DNA of 64,000 bases from JAOUGY01 sp963785075 (GTDB lineage Bacteria > Actinomycetota > Acidimicrobiia > Spongiisociales > ZC4RG35): the NCBI GenBank assembly GCA_963785075.1, contig CAWATW010000009.1, positions 62,001-126,000 of the forward strand, in the 5' to 3' direction. Shown here in pieces: positions 51,251 through 60,709 of this stretch; position 1 is the first letter of the stretch; every line of letters begins with the position of its first letter. The notes under the pieces are model-generated. The model saw nothing but the letters and a program-made list of their open reading frames with translations, made no database searches and had not been told where the DNA came from. A program made the position numbers and the translations under genes.

Positions 51251-52437
51251 GATGTGCGCCGAGATCGGAGTAGGGCCCGGACGGTGTCGACGAGGTCGAA
51301 CACGAACGGCATCGGGTCGCGCCACGAAAAAACTGCGAAGGCCTTCGGGCCTCGAACAGATCTCCACCATTGCCTCAGCGTCAGCTCCCCCCGCCGTCGT
51401 GTCACCCATGCCGACTGAAGGTCGCGCCGCAGGTGGATCCATTTCACCTCACCGTATTGCTGCTGACGGCCCGCAGGCAGGGCTCTCCCGACCGCATCGC
51501 AATACATGGTGTAGAGAAGCTCGACACCCCCGGCCTCGGCGATCGCCGACCGGCCCGTCGGCCGCCCGATGTTGGGCTCCACGATGAAGTACTCGCCGGT
51601 TCCCGAGTCACGTTTCATCTCGACATACCCGAGCCCGCGATAGTCCACGCTCGACAACAGGCGTATGGACTCCTTCAGCACGACATCGTCCCTGCATTCG
51701 ACTCCGAGCGAGCTCTGACCGGTGTCCGGCGGCCACTGTCGAAGCTTCTTTGCGACGAAGGTCGCCAGCAACTCGCCGCCCACACCGAAATAGCAGTTGC
51801 ACGAATAGAGGTCGGACACGCCACCCGCCACCCATCGCTGGACGATGAGCTCGCCCGCCCACGTGCGGCACCGCTCGAAGCACTCCTCCAGCTCGGCGCG
51901 GGTCTCGATCTTGAACGCCTTCTCGGTGGTGTTGGCGGTCCAGGTCGACGTTCGGTACGCCGGCTTCACCGCAACCGGATAGTCGAGGCCGTCGGCGATG
52001 GCCGAAACGTCGTCTTCGGGCCCCAGGATGTGCGTCGGAGGTATGGGGAAGCCCTGTTCCATCGCATATCGGTAGAAGGCGCTCTTGTCCATCAACATCT
52101 CCACGGCCTCCGGCGGCGGCAGGACGATGTGGAACCACTGCGAGAGCTCGTCCCGAGCACGAGAGACCGTGAGCACTTTTCCGTCGAGGCAGGGAAAGAG
52201 GACCGGCTTCTCCGATGCGCTCTCGCCGATCGCAGCAAGCGATGCCATGAGCTCCGATCTCGAAGGTGCGACGATCACCCGTTCGCACACATTGGTACGG
52301 CATGCGTGATGCGAACCGTCCGATGCGATTCCGATCACCGCCACTCCGTGCCCCGCCAAGATGCGCGCGGCCTGAAGCCCCTGCATGGTGTCGAGTCCGA
52401 TCACCACCGCCTGCGGCCCGTCGCCGGCCCGCCTCAT
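51247..52437 (-). CDS. ATP-grasp ligase
   Basis: A 396-residue ATP-grasp enzyme (carbamoyl-phosphate-synthase-like). The N-domain is QAVVIGLDTMQGLQAARILA; the ATP-binding lid includes YPVAVKPAYRTSTWTANTTE with the conserved Lys; the Mg-binding strands are RGLGYVEMKRDSGTGEYFIV followed by EPNIGRPTGRS. Such enzymes form amide or thioester bonds from acyl-phosphates, often with amino acids, so it might join an amino acid to a glycan or phosphonate intermediate. It overlaps both neighbours by ATGA/GTGA. The exact acid and amine are unknown. Confidence 0.82.
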   Translation of the reverse strand: MRRAGDGPQAVVIGLDTMQGLQAARILAGHGVAVIGIASDGSHHACRTNVCERVIVAPSRSELMASLAAIGESASEKPVLFPCLDGKVLTVSRARDELSQWFHIVLPPPEAVEMLMDKSAFYRYAMEQGFPIPPTHILGPEDDVSAIADGLDYPVAVKPAYRTSTWTANTTEKAFKIETRAELEECFERCRTWAGELIVQRWVAGGVSDLYSCNCYFGVGGELLATFVAKKLRQWPPDTGQSSLGVECRDDVVLKESIRLLSSVDYRGLGYVEMKRDSGTGEYFIVEPNIGRPTGRSAIAEAGGVELLYTMYCDAVGRALPAGRQQQYGEVKWIHLRRDLQSAWVTRRRGELTLRQWWRSVRGPKAFAVFSWRDPMPFVFDLVDTVRALLRSRRTS

Positions 52438-53531
52438 GCCACCCTCATACGCTTCACCAGTCGCTTCATCACGGCCAGGCGGGCGAGCCGCGGATAGAGG
52501 CGATCGTGGCCGAGCCTCACGATTCGATTCGGGAGGAACGTCGACGCCTCCGGTAGCAGCAGCACCTCTCCACCAAACCCAAGTTTGAAACGGGTCACCG
52601 AGTCGGCCGCGGCCCCGGAGACCTTCTCGCCGGCCATCACCGAACGCGCGATGTCCGGTTCGATCCCATCGAAGTCATACCTCTTGAAGCCGCGAGCGTG
52701 AGCCCATCTGATGGCTTCCCAGTGCATGACCTCGTTGGGACGGCGGTTGCCCTCTTCGCCCGACCAGGCGCCACGTTTGTACACGACGGTGTCGCCGAAC
52801 GTCATCGCCAGTAGCCCTGCCACCGGCCGCCCCTCATACTCGGCCAGGAAGACCTCACACTGTGATCCGAGCGTTTCGTAGAGGTCGAGAAGATAGTCGA
52901 GGCGGTTGGGCACGAAGCCCTGCCTGGAGGCGGTCTGCTCGAGCATCCGATGGAACACGACAACGTCGGAGTGGCCTCCGCGCCGGACCGTGATGCCCGA
53001 CCTGAGACCGAGCCTGACGTTGTAGCGAGTCTTCGACTTCATGCCAGCGAGCAGGGCATCGGGCTCTTGACGAATGTCGAGGACCGTGGTGGCCGGTAGC
53101 GACATCTTGATGTGAGAGGGCCCGAATCCCGCGCTCCGCATCGCCTCGCCCAATCGATGAGCGTGGTCCGGTGGTTGCACGATCATGAGATCGATTCTCC
53201 GCTCACGGGAGAAACGCCGAAGAGCATCGACCACCGAGTCCGTGAGATCGGGTCGATCGGCTCTGACCAAGGGGCCGCGGTCGAGATATGCCACCCTCCC
53301 GAACCGTGCCACCGACCTCGAGAGAATCTGAGCTCCGGCAAGCCGCTCACCGTCACCGGTGAGCAGAAGTCGGTCCACGTCCCAACCACGGTGTGACTGG
53401 ACCAGACCCCATCGAGAGGTCTGAGCGTGATGGCCGTCTTCCATCCCGCCGACGAAGGTGTCCCAGTCCTCGTCGATCCCATCCTGGCCCCGAGTCCAGC
53501 CGGGGAGTTCGCTCGAGCGATGATCAACCAT
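52434..53531 (-). CDS. FemAB/GNAT-fold peptidyl/acyl transferase
   Basis: A 365-residue FemAB-like protein with two GNAT folds. LTGDGERLAGAQILSRSVAR and GRVAYLDRGPLVRADRPDLT fill the first fold, LLAGMKSKTRYNVRLGLRSG is the family's KxRRxIRxA-type segment, and EVFLAEYEGRPVAGLLAMTF, then NEVMHWEAIRWAHARGFKRY with DFDGIEPD, the second. The ATG at 53531 overlaps the beta-helix gene stop by eight bases. With an ATP-grasp enzyme next to it, amino-acid transfer to a surface polymer is a reasonable idea. It is a distant relative of the 17794 protein. Confidence 0.83.
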   Translation of the reverse strand: MVDHRSSELPGWTRGQDGIDEDWDTFVGGMEDGHHAQTSRWGLVQSHRGWDVDRLLLTGDGERLAGAQILSRSVARFGRVAYLDRGPLVRADRPDLTDSVVDALRRFSRERRIDLMIVQPPDHAHRLGEAMRSAGFGPSHIKMSLPATTVLDIRQEPDALLAGMKSKTRYNVRLGLRSGITVRRGGHSDVVVFHRMLEQTASRQGFVPNRLDYLLDLYETLGSQCEVFLAEYEGRPVAGLLAMTFGDTVVYKRGAWSGEEGNRRPNEVMHWEAIRWAHARGFKRYDFDGIEPDIARSVMAGEKVSGAAADSVTRFKLGFGGEVLLLPEASTFLPNRIVRLGHDRLYPRLARLAVMKRLVKRMRVA

Positions 53532-54921
53532 TGTCGGTCCTGTATTCGAAGGCACCTGCGTCGAATCCGTCTCCTTGCGGTCGTCGGAGCCCCAGGAGAT
53601 CCTCCATGACCGGCGTTCGTGCACCTGGGCCGACGTCGACGGCAGCCGAGTCGTGGCGAAGCCGGAAGTCGGAGTTCCACGGATCCACGAACCCCGCATC
53701 GTCGAGATCGGGGACCTCGATGTTGCCCGACACGACAACATCCGCGTCGACGGGCTGGATCGCAAGCGGCGTCGCCACGATGAAGTTGTAGGCGATCTCG
53801 TTCGAGGAGCCACGGTCGTTTGCGTACCGGATGCCTATCCGTGTTGCGTTGACCACCGTGTTGTGGACCACACGTATGGCTTCGCTCTCATTGCTACCAC
53901 GGGCCACGTTGATTCCCTCCCCCTCATCGGGGGCGAGGTTCCCGGCCTGGACGATCACGTTGTTGGCCACCAGATTCCCGCCGTTGCCCTGGACGTAGAT
54001 GCCCTCGGCTGCGGGGGCCACCACGGCATTGCCGAGAATGGTGCAGACACTCCCCCGGTTGTTGATGATGCCGGATCGCTGGTCATCCTCGTTGGCGCGT
54101 CCGGCCCTGATGATTCGGTTGTCGTGGATGACACATCCTTCGACGGCCGATCCCACTTGAAGCCCATCCCAGCCGGCGTCGACGACGAGATTCCGGGCGG
54201 CGACGACACCGGCCAAAACCGGATCGATGCCATCGGCGTACGACGAACTCCCCAAATACAGGCCTTCGGTGCCGACGTCGTGGATGTAGTTGTCGACGAC
54301 CACCGTGTCGTGCTGAACCCACTCACCCCGCCGCGGGCCATCCTCCGCCGACGTCCGAACGAACACGCCGGAATGGGAGGTGCCGGTGATCTCCACGTGA
54401 TCGATGGTCATCGACTCGCTCTGGCGAGTGCCCGCAACACCCCTTCCCGAGCCACGGATCACGATGCCGCATCGCTGCTCCGACTCGGGCAGGGAAGCAC
54501 CACACGCCGACTCGATTCCGGTACCCGATATGACCAGGTGTGCGCTGTCTCTGATGTCGATGCCTGCATAGTCGTCGTGATCAGCCTCGATCACCACCAC
54601 ACCACCACTGTTGACGATCTGGACGGGTTCTTCGGCGGACCCCGACACTCCCACCACTTGAAGGGGCCCTCGCCGACCGCCGGTGAGACACACGGTGTCG
54701 CCGGGCGAGACATCGGTGGAGTCGAGCCGCTCGACGCCAGGACCCACAGACATGTCACACGCCTCCGTCGGTGCGGTAGAACCACTCGAACGAGCCGGGA
54801 GGTCGGGCGCAGGCAGAGCGTACGACTGCACGACGACCTCATCGTCCGATCGACTCATGAACACGACGAGGGCCACGATCCCCAGAAGACACAGCGCACC
54901 GACGACAAGCGCCATCTTCAT
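53524..54921 (-). CDS. Membrane-anchored right-handed beta-helix protein
   Basis: 465 residues. The N-terminal hydrophobic helix KMALVVGALCLLGIVALVVF has no clear cleavage site and is followed by a Pro/Ser-rich spacer, so it is probably a signal anchor. The rest is a parallel beta-helix with rungs AGIDIRDSAHLVISGTGIES, SMTIDHVEITGTSHSGVFVR and EGIYVQGNGGNLVANNVIVQ. It is clearly paralogous to the SLH-bearing protein at 45905 (same CDxxVGxGVExxD start, same ACGAxLxESxQxCGI segment). GGAGG four bases before ATG 54921 fixes the start. It is the first gene of the operon that contains the PEP mutase. Confidence 0.83.
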   Translation of the reverse strand: MKMALVVGALCLLGIVALVVFMSRSDDEVVVQSYALPAPDLPARSSGSTAPTEACDMSVGPGVERLDSTDVSPGDTVCLTGGRRGPLQVVGVSGSAEEPVQIVNSGGVVVIEADHDDYAGIDIRDSAHLVISGTGIESACGASLPESEQRCGIVIRGSGRGVAGTRQSESMTIDHVEITGTSHSGVFVRTSAEDGPRRGEWVQHDTVVVDNYIHDVGTEGLYLGSSSYADGIDPVLAGVVAARNLVVDAGWDGLQVGSAVEGCVIHDNRIIRAGRANEDDQRSGIINNRGSVCTILGNAVVAPAAEGIYVQGNGGNLVANNVIVQAGNLAPDEGEGINVARGSNESEAIRVVHNTVVNATRIGIRYANDRGSSNEIAYNFIVATPLAIQPVDADVVVSGNIEVPDLDDAGFVDPWNSDFRLRHDSAAVDVGPGARTPVMEDLLGLRRPQGDGFDAGAFEYRTDNG

Positions 54922-55186
54922 TCGACCTCCACTCACCGTTGCCCCACGCGCGACGACACCCGATCTCATCGAGCATCTCGTTCACCACTCGCCCGCCCGT
55001 CGTGCAACGTAGCACCGGCGGTGCCGGCCTGGAAGCCCGAAGTCGTTCCCCGGGCACCGCGAGCCTTTCCACCACGGCGTCCCGGCCCACCCCGCTCGTC
55101 GTCTTCATCTGTTCCGACCTCGATGTCGAGCCAGAGCTCCTGGCCCACGAGCCATGCCCTGAGATCGAGGCTGCCAGAATCGATCC
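54922..55186. promoter_or_regulatory. Divergent intergenic region
   Basis: 265 bases between the beta-helix gene (minus) and the GT39 gene (plus) must contain promoters for both operons. I found no convincing palindrome, riboswitch or -35/-10 pair. Confidence 0.3.
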
Positions 55187-56638
55187 ATGACCGGAGCGCG
55201 CCCGAGACTACCGATCGGTGTATGGCTGGTCACCGGGGGCGTGGTCACGACGCTTCTTCTGCTGTCCTCCCGCTACGGATTCCATCGAGACGAGCTGTAC
55301 TTCCTGGCCGCGGGCCGCCGGCTCGACTGGGGGTTCGTCGATCAACCTCCCCTCACTCCGCTGGTCGCCCGAGTCTCCGAGCTGCTCCTCGGAACATCGC
55401 CGACAGCGATCCGGGTGTTGCCGGCGGTGGCGATGGGCGGAGTCGCCTTGTTGTCTGCCCTCATGGCTCGCCGATTCGGTGGAGGCGCCGCCGCCCAGGT
55501 TGCGGCCGCACTCATGGGAGCCGGAACCGGTGTCGCCCTGGCAGTCGGACACCTCCTTTCCACCGCGCTGTTCGACTACTTCTTCTGGGGCCTCGCCACC
55601 TGCCTGTTCGTGGCGCTCCTCGACGGGGCCGACCAGCGATGGTGGATGGCGCTCGGGGCGACGATCGGCGTCGGCGCAATGAACAAGCACCTCGTCGTTG
55701 CGTTTGCGGCTGCGATCCTGCTTGGCACGCTCGTCACGGGGAGCAGATTCCTGCTGCGATCGCCGTGGCCGTGGATCGGTGCGTTGATCGCCGTCGGTAT
55801 CGCGATGCCGAACGTGCTGTGGCAGGCTCAGCACGGGTGGCCGCAGCTCGAGATGGCGCGGGCTCTCACCGAGCGCAGCGACGGTCGGATCGCATTCGTC
55901 ATCCAGCAGATAGGACTCTTGTCGATCGTGCTGGTGGTGCCGGCGGGCATCGGCCTCTGGCGGCTGCTTTCGTCACCTGGCTCGGCTCGGTGGCGGCCGA
56001 TCGGAGTTGCCTTCGTCGTGCTGTTCGTCGCATTCCTGGCGCTCGACGGCAAGGCGTACTACGTGGCTCCGATGTACCCGGTGCTCCTGGCCGCCGGCGC
56101 GGGTTGGTTCGAAGAGAAGCAGGGCCGCGTGAGAACCGTGCTGGGCATCCTGGGCGCACTTGGCATCGTCATCGGCGCTGTGATTGCGCTTCCCCTCGTT
56201 CCTCGAACCGCGGTGTCGACCGTGGATGCGACCGGCGAGCTCGGGGAAACGGTCGGCTGGCCGGAGCTCGTGGACCGGGTCGAGGCCGTGTACCGATCGA
56301 TACCAGAAGAGACGCGCAGCGAGGTCGTGATCTTCACCGGGTCGTATGGACAGGCCGGTGCAATCGAGGTTCTCGGCGCAGAGCGCGGGCTCCCGGCACC
56401 CGTGAGTGGCCACAACAACTACTGGCTGTGGGGCCCACCCGTTCGACGTGGGCCGGTGATCGGCGTGGGACCGGTCGCCGACGTACTCGGCCTCATTTGC
56501 GACGACGTGGTGACCGTGGGGACGATCACAAATCCCTGGGACGTGCCCAATGAGGAGTATGGGAACCCGCTGCTCCTCTGCCTCGAACCCTCTGGCGGGC
56601 TGGCCGACATCTGGGATCGTGTCCGCCACTACAACTGA
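55187..56638 (+). CDS. GT39-family membrane glycosyltransferase (PMT/ArnT-like)
   Basis: A 483-residue integral membrane protein. The first extracytoplasmic loop SSRYGFHRDELYFLAAGRRL with the conserved Asp-Glu, and LDWGFVDQPPLTPLVARVSE, are typical of the dolichyl-phosphate-mannose/undecaprenyl-phosphate-sugar transferases. About ten hydrophobic helices follow and a ~130-residue extracytoplasmic C-terminal domain (TGSYGQAGAIEVLGAERGLP). It uses a lipid-phosphate sugar donor outside the membrane to glycosylate a protein, glycan or lipid. It stands apart from the three operons. Confidence 0.87.
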   Translation: MTGARPRLPIGVWLVTGGVVTTLLLLSSRYGFHRDELYFLAAGRRLDWGFVDQPPLTPLVARVSELLLGTSPTAIRVLPAVAMGGVALLSALMARRFGGGAAAQVAAALMGAGTGVALAVGHLLSTALFDYFFWGLATCLFVALLDGADQRWWMALGATIGVGAMNKHLVVAFAAAILLGTLVTGSRFLLRSPWPWIGALIAVGIAMPNVLWQAQHGWPQLEMARALTERSDGRIAFVIQQIGLLSIVLVVPAGIGLWRLLSSPGSARWRPIGVAFVVLFVAFLALDGKAYYVAPMYPVLLAAGAGWFEEKQGRVRTVLGILGALGIVIGAVIALPLVPRTAVSTVDATGELGETVGWPELVDRVEAVYRSIPEETRSEVVIFTGSYGQAGAIEVLGAERGLPAPVSGHNNYWLWGPPVRRGPVIGVGPVADVLGLICDDVVTVGTITNPWDVPNEEYGNPLLLCLEPSGGLADIWDRVRHYN

Positions 56639-56645
56639 CCGCCGT

Positions 56646-56661
56646 ACCGTCGGGCGACGGT
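56646..56661 (+). terminator. Short hairpin after the GT39 gene
   Basis: ACCGTCG-GG-CGACGGT gives a 7-bp perfect stem with a very tight loop eight bases after the stop codon. There is no T-run; it is a possible U-less terminator. Confidence 0.3.
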
Positions 56662-56743
56662 GGCACACTTGGCGTCGTCACTCCGCCATCAGCAGTCCGA
56701 TCGCGTATGGGTCCGCCGTGGCGGTCGGTCGGAGATGTGAGCC

Positions 56744-57895
56744 GTGGTGACAACCCCCTCCTTGCGCGGAGACGAAGAGCAGGGTGTGACGTTCGTCGAG
56801 CTCTTCTTCGACCTGGTGTTTGTTTTCGCGGTGACCCAGGTAACAAGCGTGCTTGCTCACGATCTGACCGGCGGCGGCGTTGTTCGGGCGACCATCGTCT
56901 TCTGGTTGGTGTGGTGGGCTTGGACCCAATACACGTGGTCCTTGAACGAAGCCGACACGGAGCACGTTGCGGTCCGGCTTCTCACGCTCGGTGCCACCGC
57001 CGTCGCGTTCCTGATGGCGCTGACGGTTCCTGAGATCACCAACGACGCCGGCCGGGTCTTCTGCGTGGCATATCTCATGCTCCGGATCGCCGGAATATGG
57101 CTGCAATGGCGCCTCGCCGAGGGCGACGCAACGTGGACGGGAGCCGTGAAGCGGTGGACCGCCCTCTCGAGCCTCGGGCTCGTAGCCGTTGCGGTGGCTG
57201 CAGTCCTCGGTCCCGATAAGCGGTTCGCGGCCCTCGGGGTCGCCGCCATCCTCGACGTGGTTGCAGCGTGGCAAGCGGGCTCTGCCGGCGAGTGGAGGCT
57301 CTTCGCCGGCCACTTCACCGAGCGTCACGGGCTCTTCGTGATCGTGGCTCTCGGCGAGTCTCTCATCGCTGCCGGCGTGGCTGCCTCCGGCCAGGAGCTC
57401 GGCGCAGAGTTGCTGGTGATGGCGAGCACCGCAGTGGTCGCAACGTGTGCGCTGTGGTGGACGTACTTCGGCTGGGGCAAAGACGCGATGGAGGCGTCCT
57501 TCGCTCGCTCACCGGCAGACCGCGTCGGTCGGTTCGCGCGTGACGTCTACTCGTTCGGCCACTTCCCCATCATCGCCGGAGTCATCGGATTCGCCGTCGC
57601 CATCGAGGAGAGCGTGGCCCACCCGAACGATCCCCTCGAGTCGGTGGGCGTAGCTGCTCTCGTGCTCGGCACGGTGATGTTCGTCGGCGGTGGAGGCATT
57701 GCTCTCTTCCTGTCGGGCAACGGCTTCCCGTTGCCTCGGGCTGTCGCCGTGGTCCTGATAGGGCTGGCAGGGGTGCTGTTTCTCGAGACCGCCGCCTGGG
57801 TGTCGATGACCGTCGTAGCGGCACTGGTCACCGGACTCGCCGTCATCGAGCGCCCCTCCAATCCGGCGGACGTCACTCCCTCCGCGCCGGCCTGA
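56744..57895 (+). CDS. LtrA-family membrane protein
   Basis: A 383-residue protein of the low-temperature-requirement A family. The entry VTFVELFFDLVFVFAVTQVT is the family hallmark, followed by many helices including IVFWLVWWAWTQYTWSLNEA and RHGLFVIVALGESLIAAGVA (the conserved GESL/I segment). About ten transmembrane helices. The biochemical role of LtrA is not known. It starts with GTG 56744 (or 56747) behind GGAGA. Confidence 0.9.
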   Translation: MVTTPSLRGDEEQGVTFVELFFDLVFVFAVTQVTSVLAHDLTGGGVVRATIVFWLVWWAWTQYTWSLNEADTEHVAVRLLTLGATAVAFLMALTVPEITNDAGRVFCVAYLMLRIAGIWLQWRLAEGDATWTGAVKRWTALSSLGLVAVAVAAVLGPDKRFAALGVAAILDVVAAWQAGSAGEWRLFAGHFTERHGLFVIVALGESLIAAGVAASGQELGAELLVMASTAVVATCALWWTYFGWGKDAMEASFARSPADRVGRFARDVYSFGHFPIIAGVIGFAVAIEESVAHPNDPLESVGVAALVLGTVMFVGGGGIALFLSGNGFPLPRAVAVVLIGLAGVLFLETAAWVSMTVVAALVTGLAVIERPSNPADVTPSAPA

Positions 57896-57996
57896 GCTCG
57901 AAGCGACCCCTCCCTCGCAGACACAGACCCCGACCGTGGACTTCGGCGACCACCTGGTCGAAGCGCACCGCGGGCGGCTCCTCCAGGCCGAGCCCT

Positions 57997-58727
57997 TCAT
58001 TGCAGCTCGACGCCGAATCCGTTGCGAGCGAGCTCGAGGATGACTCGACGTGGTTCGATCAAATCTGACACGCGGTCTCGAGCCAGCCGGCCGAGCGCTG
58101 CTACCTGCACCTCACATGTGCCGTTTCGGCGCGCCTGCGACAATCGCTGGGCGTTGCGCCAGGTCTTGTCGCGTGCCGCTCGCAGGAAACGCTTGGTCCC
58201 TCTCCGGTTGAATGGTCGCAACAGCCGATCGAGGGCGGTTCGATCACCAGGTTGTTCCAGCAACTCGAGCTCCCTGTCCTCGGCTGCAACCCGATTCGCG
58301 AGGATCTCGTCGATGGCACGATGATCCGACTCGCGACGGGCGAGAATACGCGGGTCGCCGAACTCCTCATCCGTGATGACACTCACGAGCGCCTGCGGGA
58401 GGTCGAAGTTGATGTGGGCATTCATTCCCAACAACACCATGCGCAGCGGCGGGAGGTGCTCCGTGACACCGGCGTCGAGCGCAACGTCCCAGGGACCGGG
58501 CTGCCTCCCCCGCGCATGTGAAGAAGGAGGGCATCGATGTACATTCGGTCGAACGCCTCGTACCATCCTTCGACCCACTCCGAATCGACGAACAGCCCGG
58601 AGCCCAAGGCGTCGGCGACGGCGACGGTCGTTCTCGTATAGGTGTCGTGGAAGTAGCGACGAGGGTCATCGTCGGGGATCTTCAATCAAAGGTCGGCCAT
58701 TGCGGCGATCACGGTCTGCAGGGTCAC
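57997..58727 (-). pseudogene. DUF5995-family gene, internal stop and frameshift
   Basis: Family resemblance is strong: WYEAFDRMYIDALLLHMRGG in one frame and LPPLRMVLLGMNAHINFDLP (the conserved GMNAHIN..DLP) in another. The two frames join near 58505-58515 at a run of five G on the coding strand. A further in-frame TGA at 58688-58686 separates an N-terminal piece (VIAAMADL) from KIPDDDPRRYFHDTYTRTTV, which could instead start with TTG 58685. The gene looks broken at one or two points, or carries a homopolymer sequencing error. DUF5995 proteins have no known function. Confidence 0.65.
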
Positions 58728-58951
58728 GTCTCGTTCCCTCAGCCCTCCGGTTCATCGGTTTCTACCCATGAATCACTTGTGGGTCGAACCACCAGATCGA
58801 CGCCGCCGACCTCGAATCGTGCAGCCCGGTCGTCCAACCACCCTGCCCTCGTAGATCTGTCCATCTCCGAGACCAACGCTACACCACGGGGACTCGACAA
58901 CCCGTTCGCCCCTCCACCACCACCGCTCCGGGCCCAGCGGCCTCCCGCTCC

Positions 58952-59629
58952 TCAGGTGTGGCCTGCCAGCAGAGGCTCCGCCCGCTCATGGCGGATGTGC
59001 AGCCTCCGAAGATGGACAGCGATGGCAATACTCGTGACGGCCGCCCAGACACACCAGAGCGAGATCACGCCAGAGGTGAGAAGTATCGCCAGGGTGCCGA
59101 CGGCCACCAGGTTGATGATTCCGTACACCTGGACCACCCGGTCCGACGAAGCGAGCAGCGCACCGCAAGTCGCAGCCACATAGAACACCGTCAGCGTCCC
59201 ACCCCAGTAGAGATCCGCCGAATACGCCACGTGCGTCTGGGCGATCGTCGCGCCTACCTGGCCGGCGACGATGGGAACCGTCAATGCCGTCGCCACCAGC
59301 ACGCCGAGCCACACGAGAGGGCTCATCGAGCGACGCCGGATCGGGTCGTGCTCCAACGCCCTGACGGCAAACGGCACCAACCAGGGGATCACGCCGAACG
59401 CAATCAGCAGGTAGAGCCATGCAGCCGAGTGGGCGACATCCTCGGTGACCAGACCTTCCGCTCCGAGCCACACCGGAACCTCGATCAGTTGGTGGAGCCC
59501 GAAGACCACGGGGAGGACGGCGAGAGTCGCCTCCTTGTGATGGCCGACGTGCCGAAGCGTGTCGATACCGACTCCGGTGACCACCAGGCCCGCAACGATG
59601 TCCGCCTCGGCTGAGAAGCACACCCGCAC
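58952..59629 (-). CDS. DUF6629-family membrane protein
   Basis: 225 residues with about seven hydrophobic helices. The start CFSAEADIVAGLVVTGVGID and PVVFGLHQLIEVPVWLGAEG are typical of this family, found widely in Actinobacteria without known function. GTG 59623 would give the usual MCFSA beginning; GTG 59629 adds two residues. It is a single gene; 210 bases upstream of the DUF5995 gene's 5' end (58740-58951) show nothing recognisable. Confidence 0.8.
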   Translation of the reverse strand: MRVCFSAEADIVAGLVVTGVGIDTLRHVGHHKEATLAVLPVVFGLHQLIEVPVWLGAEGLVTEDVAHSAAWLYLLIAFGVIPWLVPFAVRALEHDPIRRRSMSPLVWLGVLVATALTVPIVAGQVGATIAQTHVAYSADLYWGGTLTVFYVAATCGALLASSDRVVQVYGIINLVAVGTLAILLTSGVISLWCVWAAVTSIAIAVHLRRLHIRHERAEPLLAGHT

Positions 59630-59756
59630 AACCTAGCCCACTCAGTGCATCGGGCCGGCCTTCGAAGGAGCCGGCCCTGCGCCGGCGACTCCCTGTACCA
59701 AGGGCCGACGGTCGAGGGATCGCCCGTCGCCGAGCGGTCCCCCGACTGTCGGCCGC

Positions 59757-60071
59757 TCACATGTCGATGGTCTCGGCGACCTCGACGCTGCCCCCGCTCG
59801 ACAGGATCGGACATCCCTTGGCCATGGTCACCGCGGCGTCGAGATCGTCGGCTGTCACGACGGTATACCCGGTGAGCGGATTCGACCCGCCCCCCTCCGT
59901 CACGGAGCCACCGGCACCCACCGTCATGGACCGACCGATCGGTGCCCCGCCGTCGGCGAGGGCGCCACCGAGCTCGCCGTACCACTGCTCCCACGCCTGC
60001 ATCACCGCGGCCTGCTCCTCGGGCGTCTCGGCCATCCCGCCGCCGTGATAGGCAAACACGTACTTAGACAT
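59757..60071 (-). CDS. YCII-related domain protein
   Basis: A 104-residue ferredoxin-like fold protein of the YCII/DGPF group. KYVFAYHGGGMAETPEEQAA and AVMQAWEQWYGELGGALADG are typical, with the GYTVVTADDLDAAVTMAKGC stretch closing the fold. AGGAGA upstream fixes the ATG at 60071. In Actinobacteria such proteins often lie near ECF sigma factors, but none is seen here. Enzymatic activity is unproven for most members. Confidence 0.85.
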   Translation of the reverse strand: MSKYVFAYHGGGMAETPEEQAAVMQAWEQWYGELGGALADGGAPIGRSMTVGAGGSVTEGGGSNPLTGYTVVTADDLDAAVTMAKGCPILSSGGSVEVAETIDM

Positions 60072-60247
60072 GATGTCTCCTCTCCTGGGAGCGCACCCTG
60101 CGCACCCGATCGATTTCACGACGAACGGCCGATTCCGCTTTCGACACGCTGCCTGCTGACGTTCAGATCACCCCGGTGACGAAAGCGCTCTGAAAGCCTC
60201 CCGTGCCACAATCGACGAAGAGGCCGAGAGTGGGTGGAGGTGCTCGA

Positions 60248-60709
60248 ATGAAGCGACTGACGATCGCGTTGCTGGCGGTGACGCTTCTCGCTGGGTGTGG
60301 AAGGGTGGTCGAGGAGGTTGCGGACCAGGCCGCAGAACAGGCCATCGAAAGGGGAATCGAGTCCGACTCGGGCGGCGATGTCGACATCGAGTTCGCAGGC
60401 GGCGACATCCCCGACGAGCTGACCATGGGTCTGCCGGACGGCTACGAAGTCCTCAGCAGCTCGACGATGACCGACGACACGGTGACGTTCGTGTCGGCGA
60501 TCCTCGAGTATCCCGCCGACGACCTCGAAGAGGTGGTCGCCTTCTTCGAGGACGAGTTCGCCTCGATGGAAGACAGCCAGAAAGTCGAATCGTCGTCCGA
60601 CGGCAACAATTCGTGGTCGTGGTACGCGTCGGATGCCAGCGTGACAGCCGGTGTCTACTACGTCGACGGCGACCCCACGCTGACGGTGAACATCACCCAG
60701 CAGAACTGA
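60248..60709 (+). CDS. Small lipoprotein of unknown function
   Basis: A 153-residue protein with a lipoprotein signal (LTIALLAVTLLAGCG, lipobox LAGC). After a short Glu-rich helix (EEVADQAAEQAIERGIES) comes an acidic alpha/beta domain (DLEEVVAFFEDEFASMEDSQ). GGAGG seven bases upstream supports ATG 60248. No known domain recognised. The ~246 bases up to the convergent DUF2277 gene contain nothing I can identify. Confidence 0.75.
   Translation: MKRLTIALLAVTLLAGCGRVVEEVADQAAEQAIERGIESDSGGDVDIEFAGGDIPDELTMGLPDGYEVLSSSTMTDDTVTFVSAILEYPADDLEEVVAFFEDEFASMEDSQKVESSSDGNNSWSWYASDASVTAGVYYVDGDPTLTVNITQQN

Noticed and set aside
53575..56553. A 992-codon open frame on the plus strand across the beta-helix and GT39 genes
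   Set aside because: It is a high-GC shadow. It lacks family resemblance, is rich in Arg/Pro/Asp from the complementary strand, and overlaps two well-supported genes.
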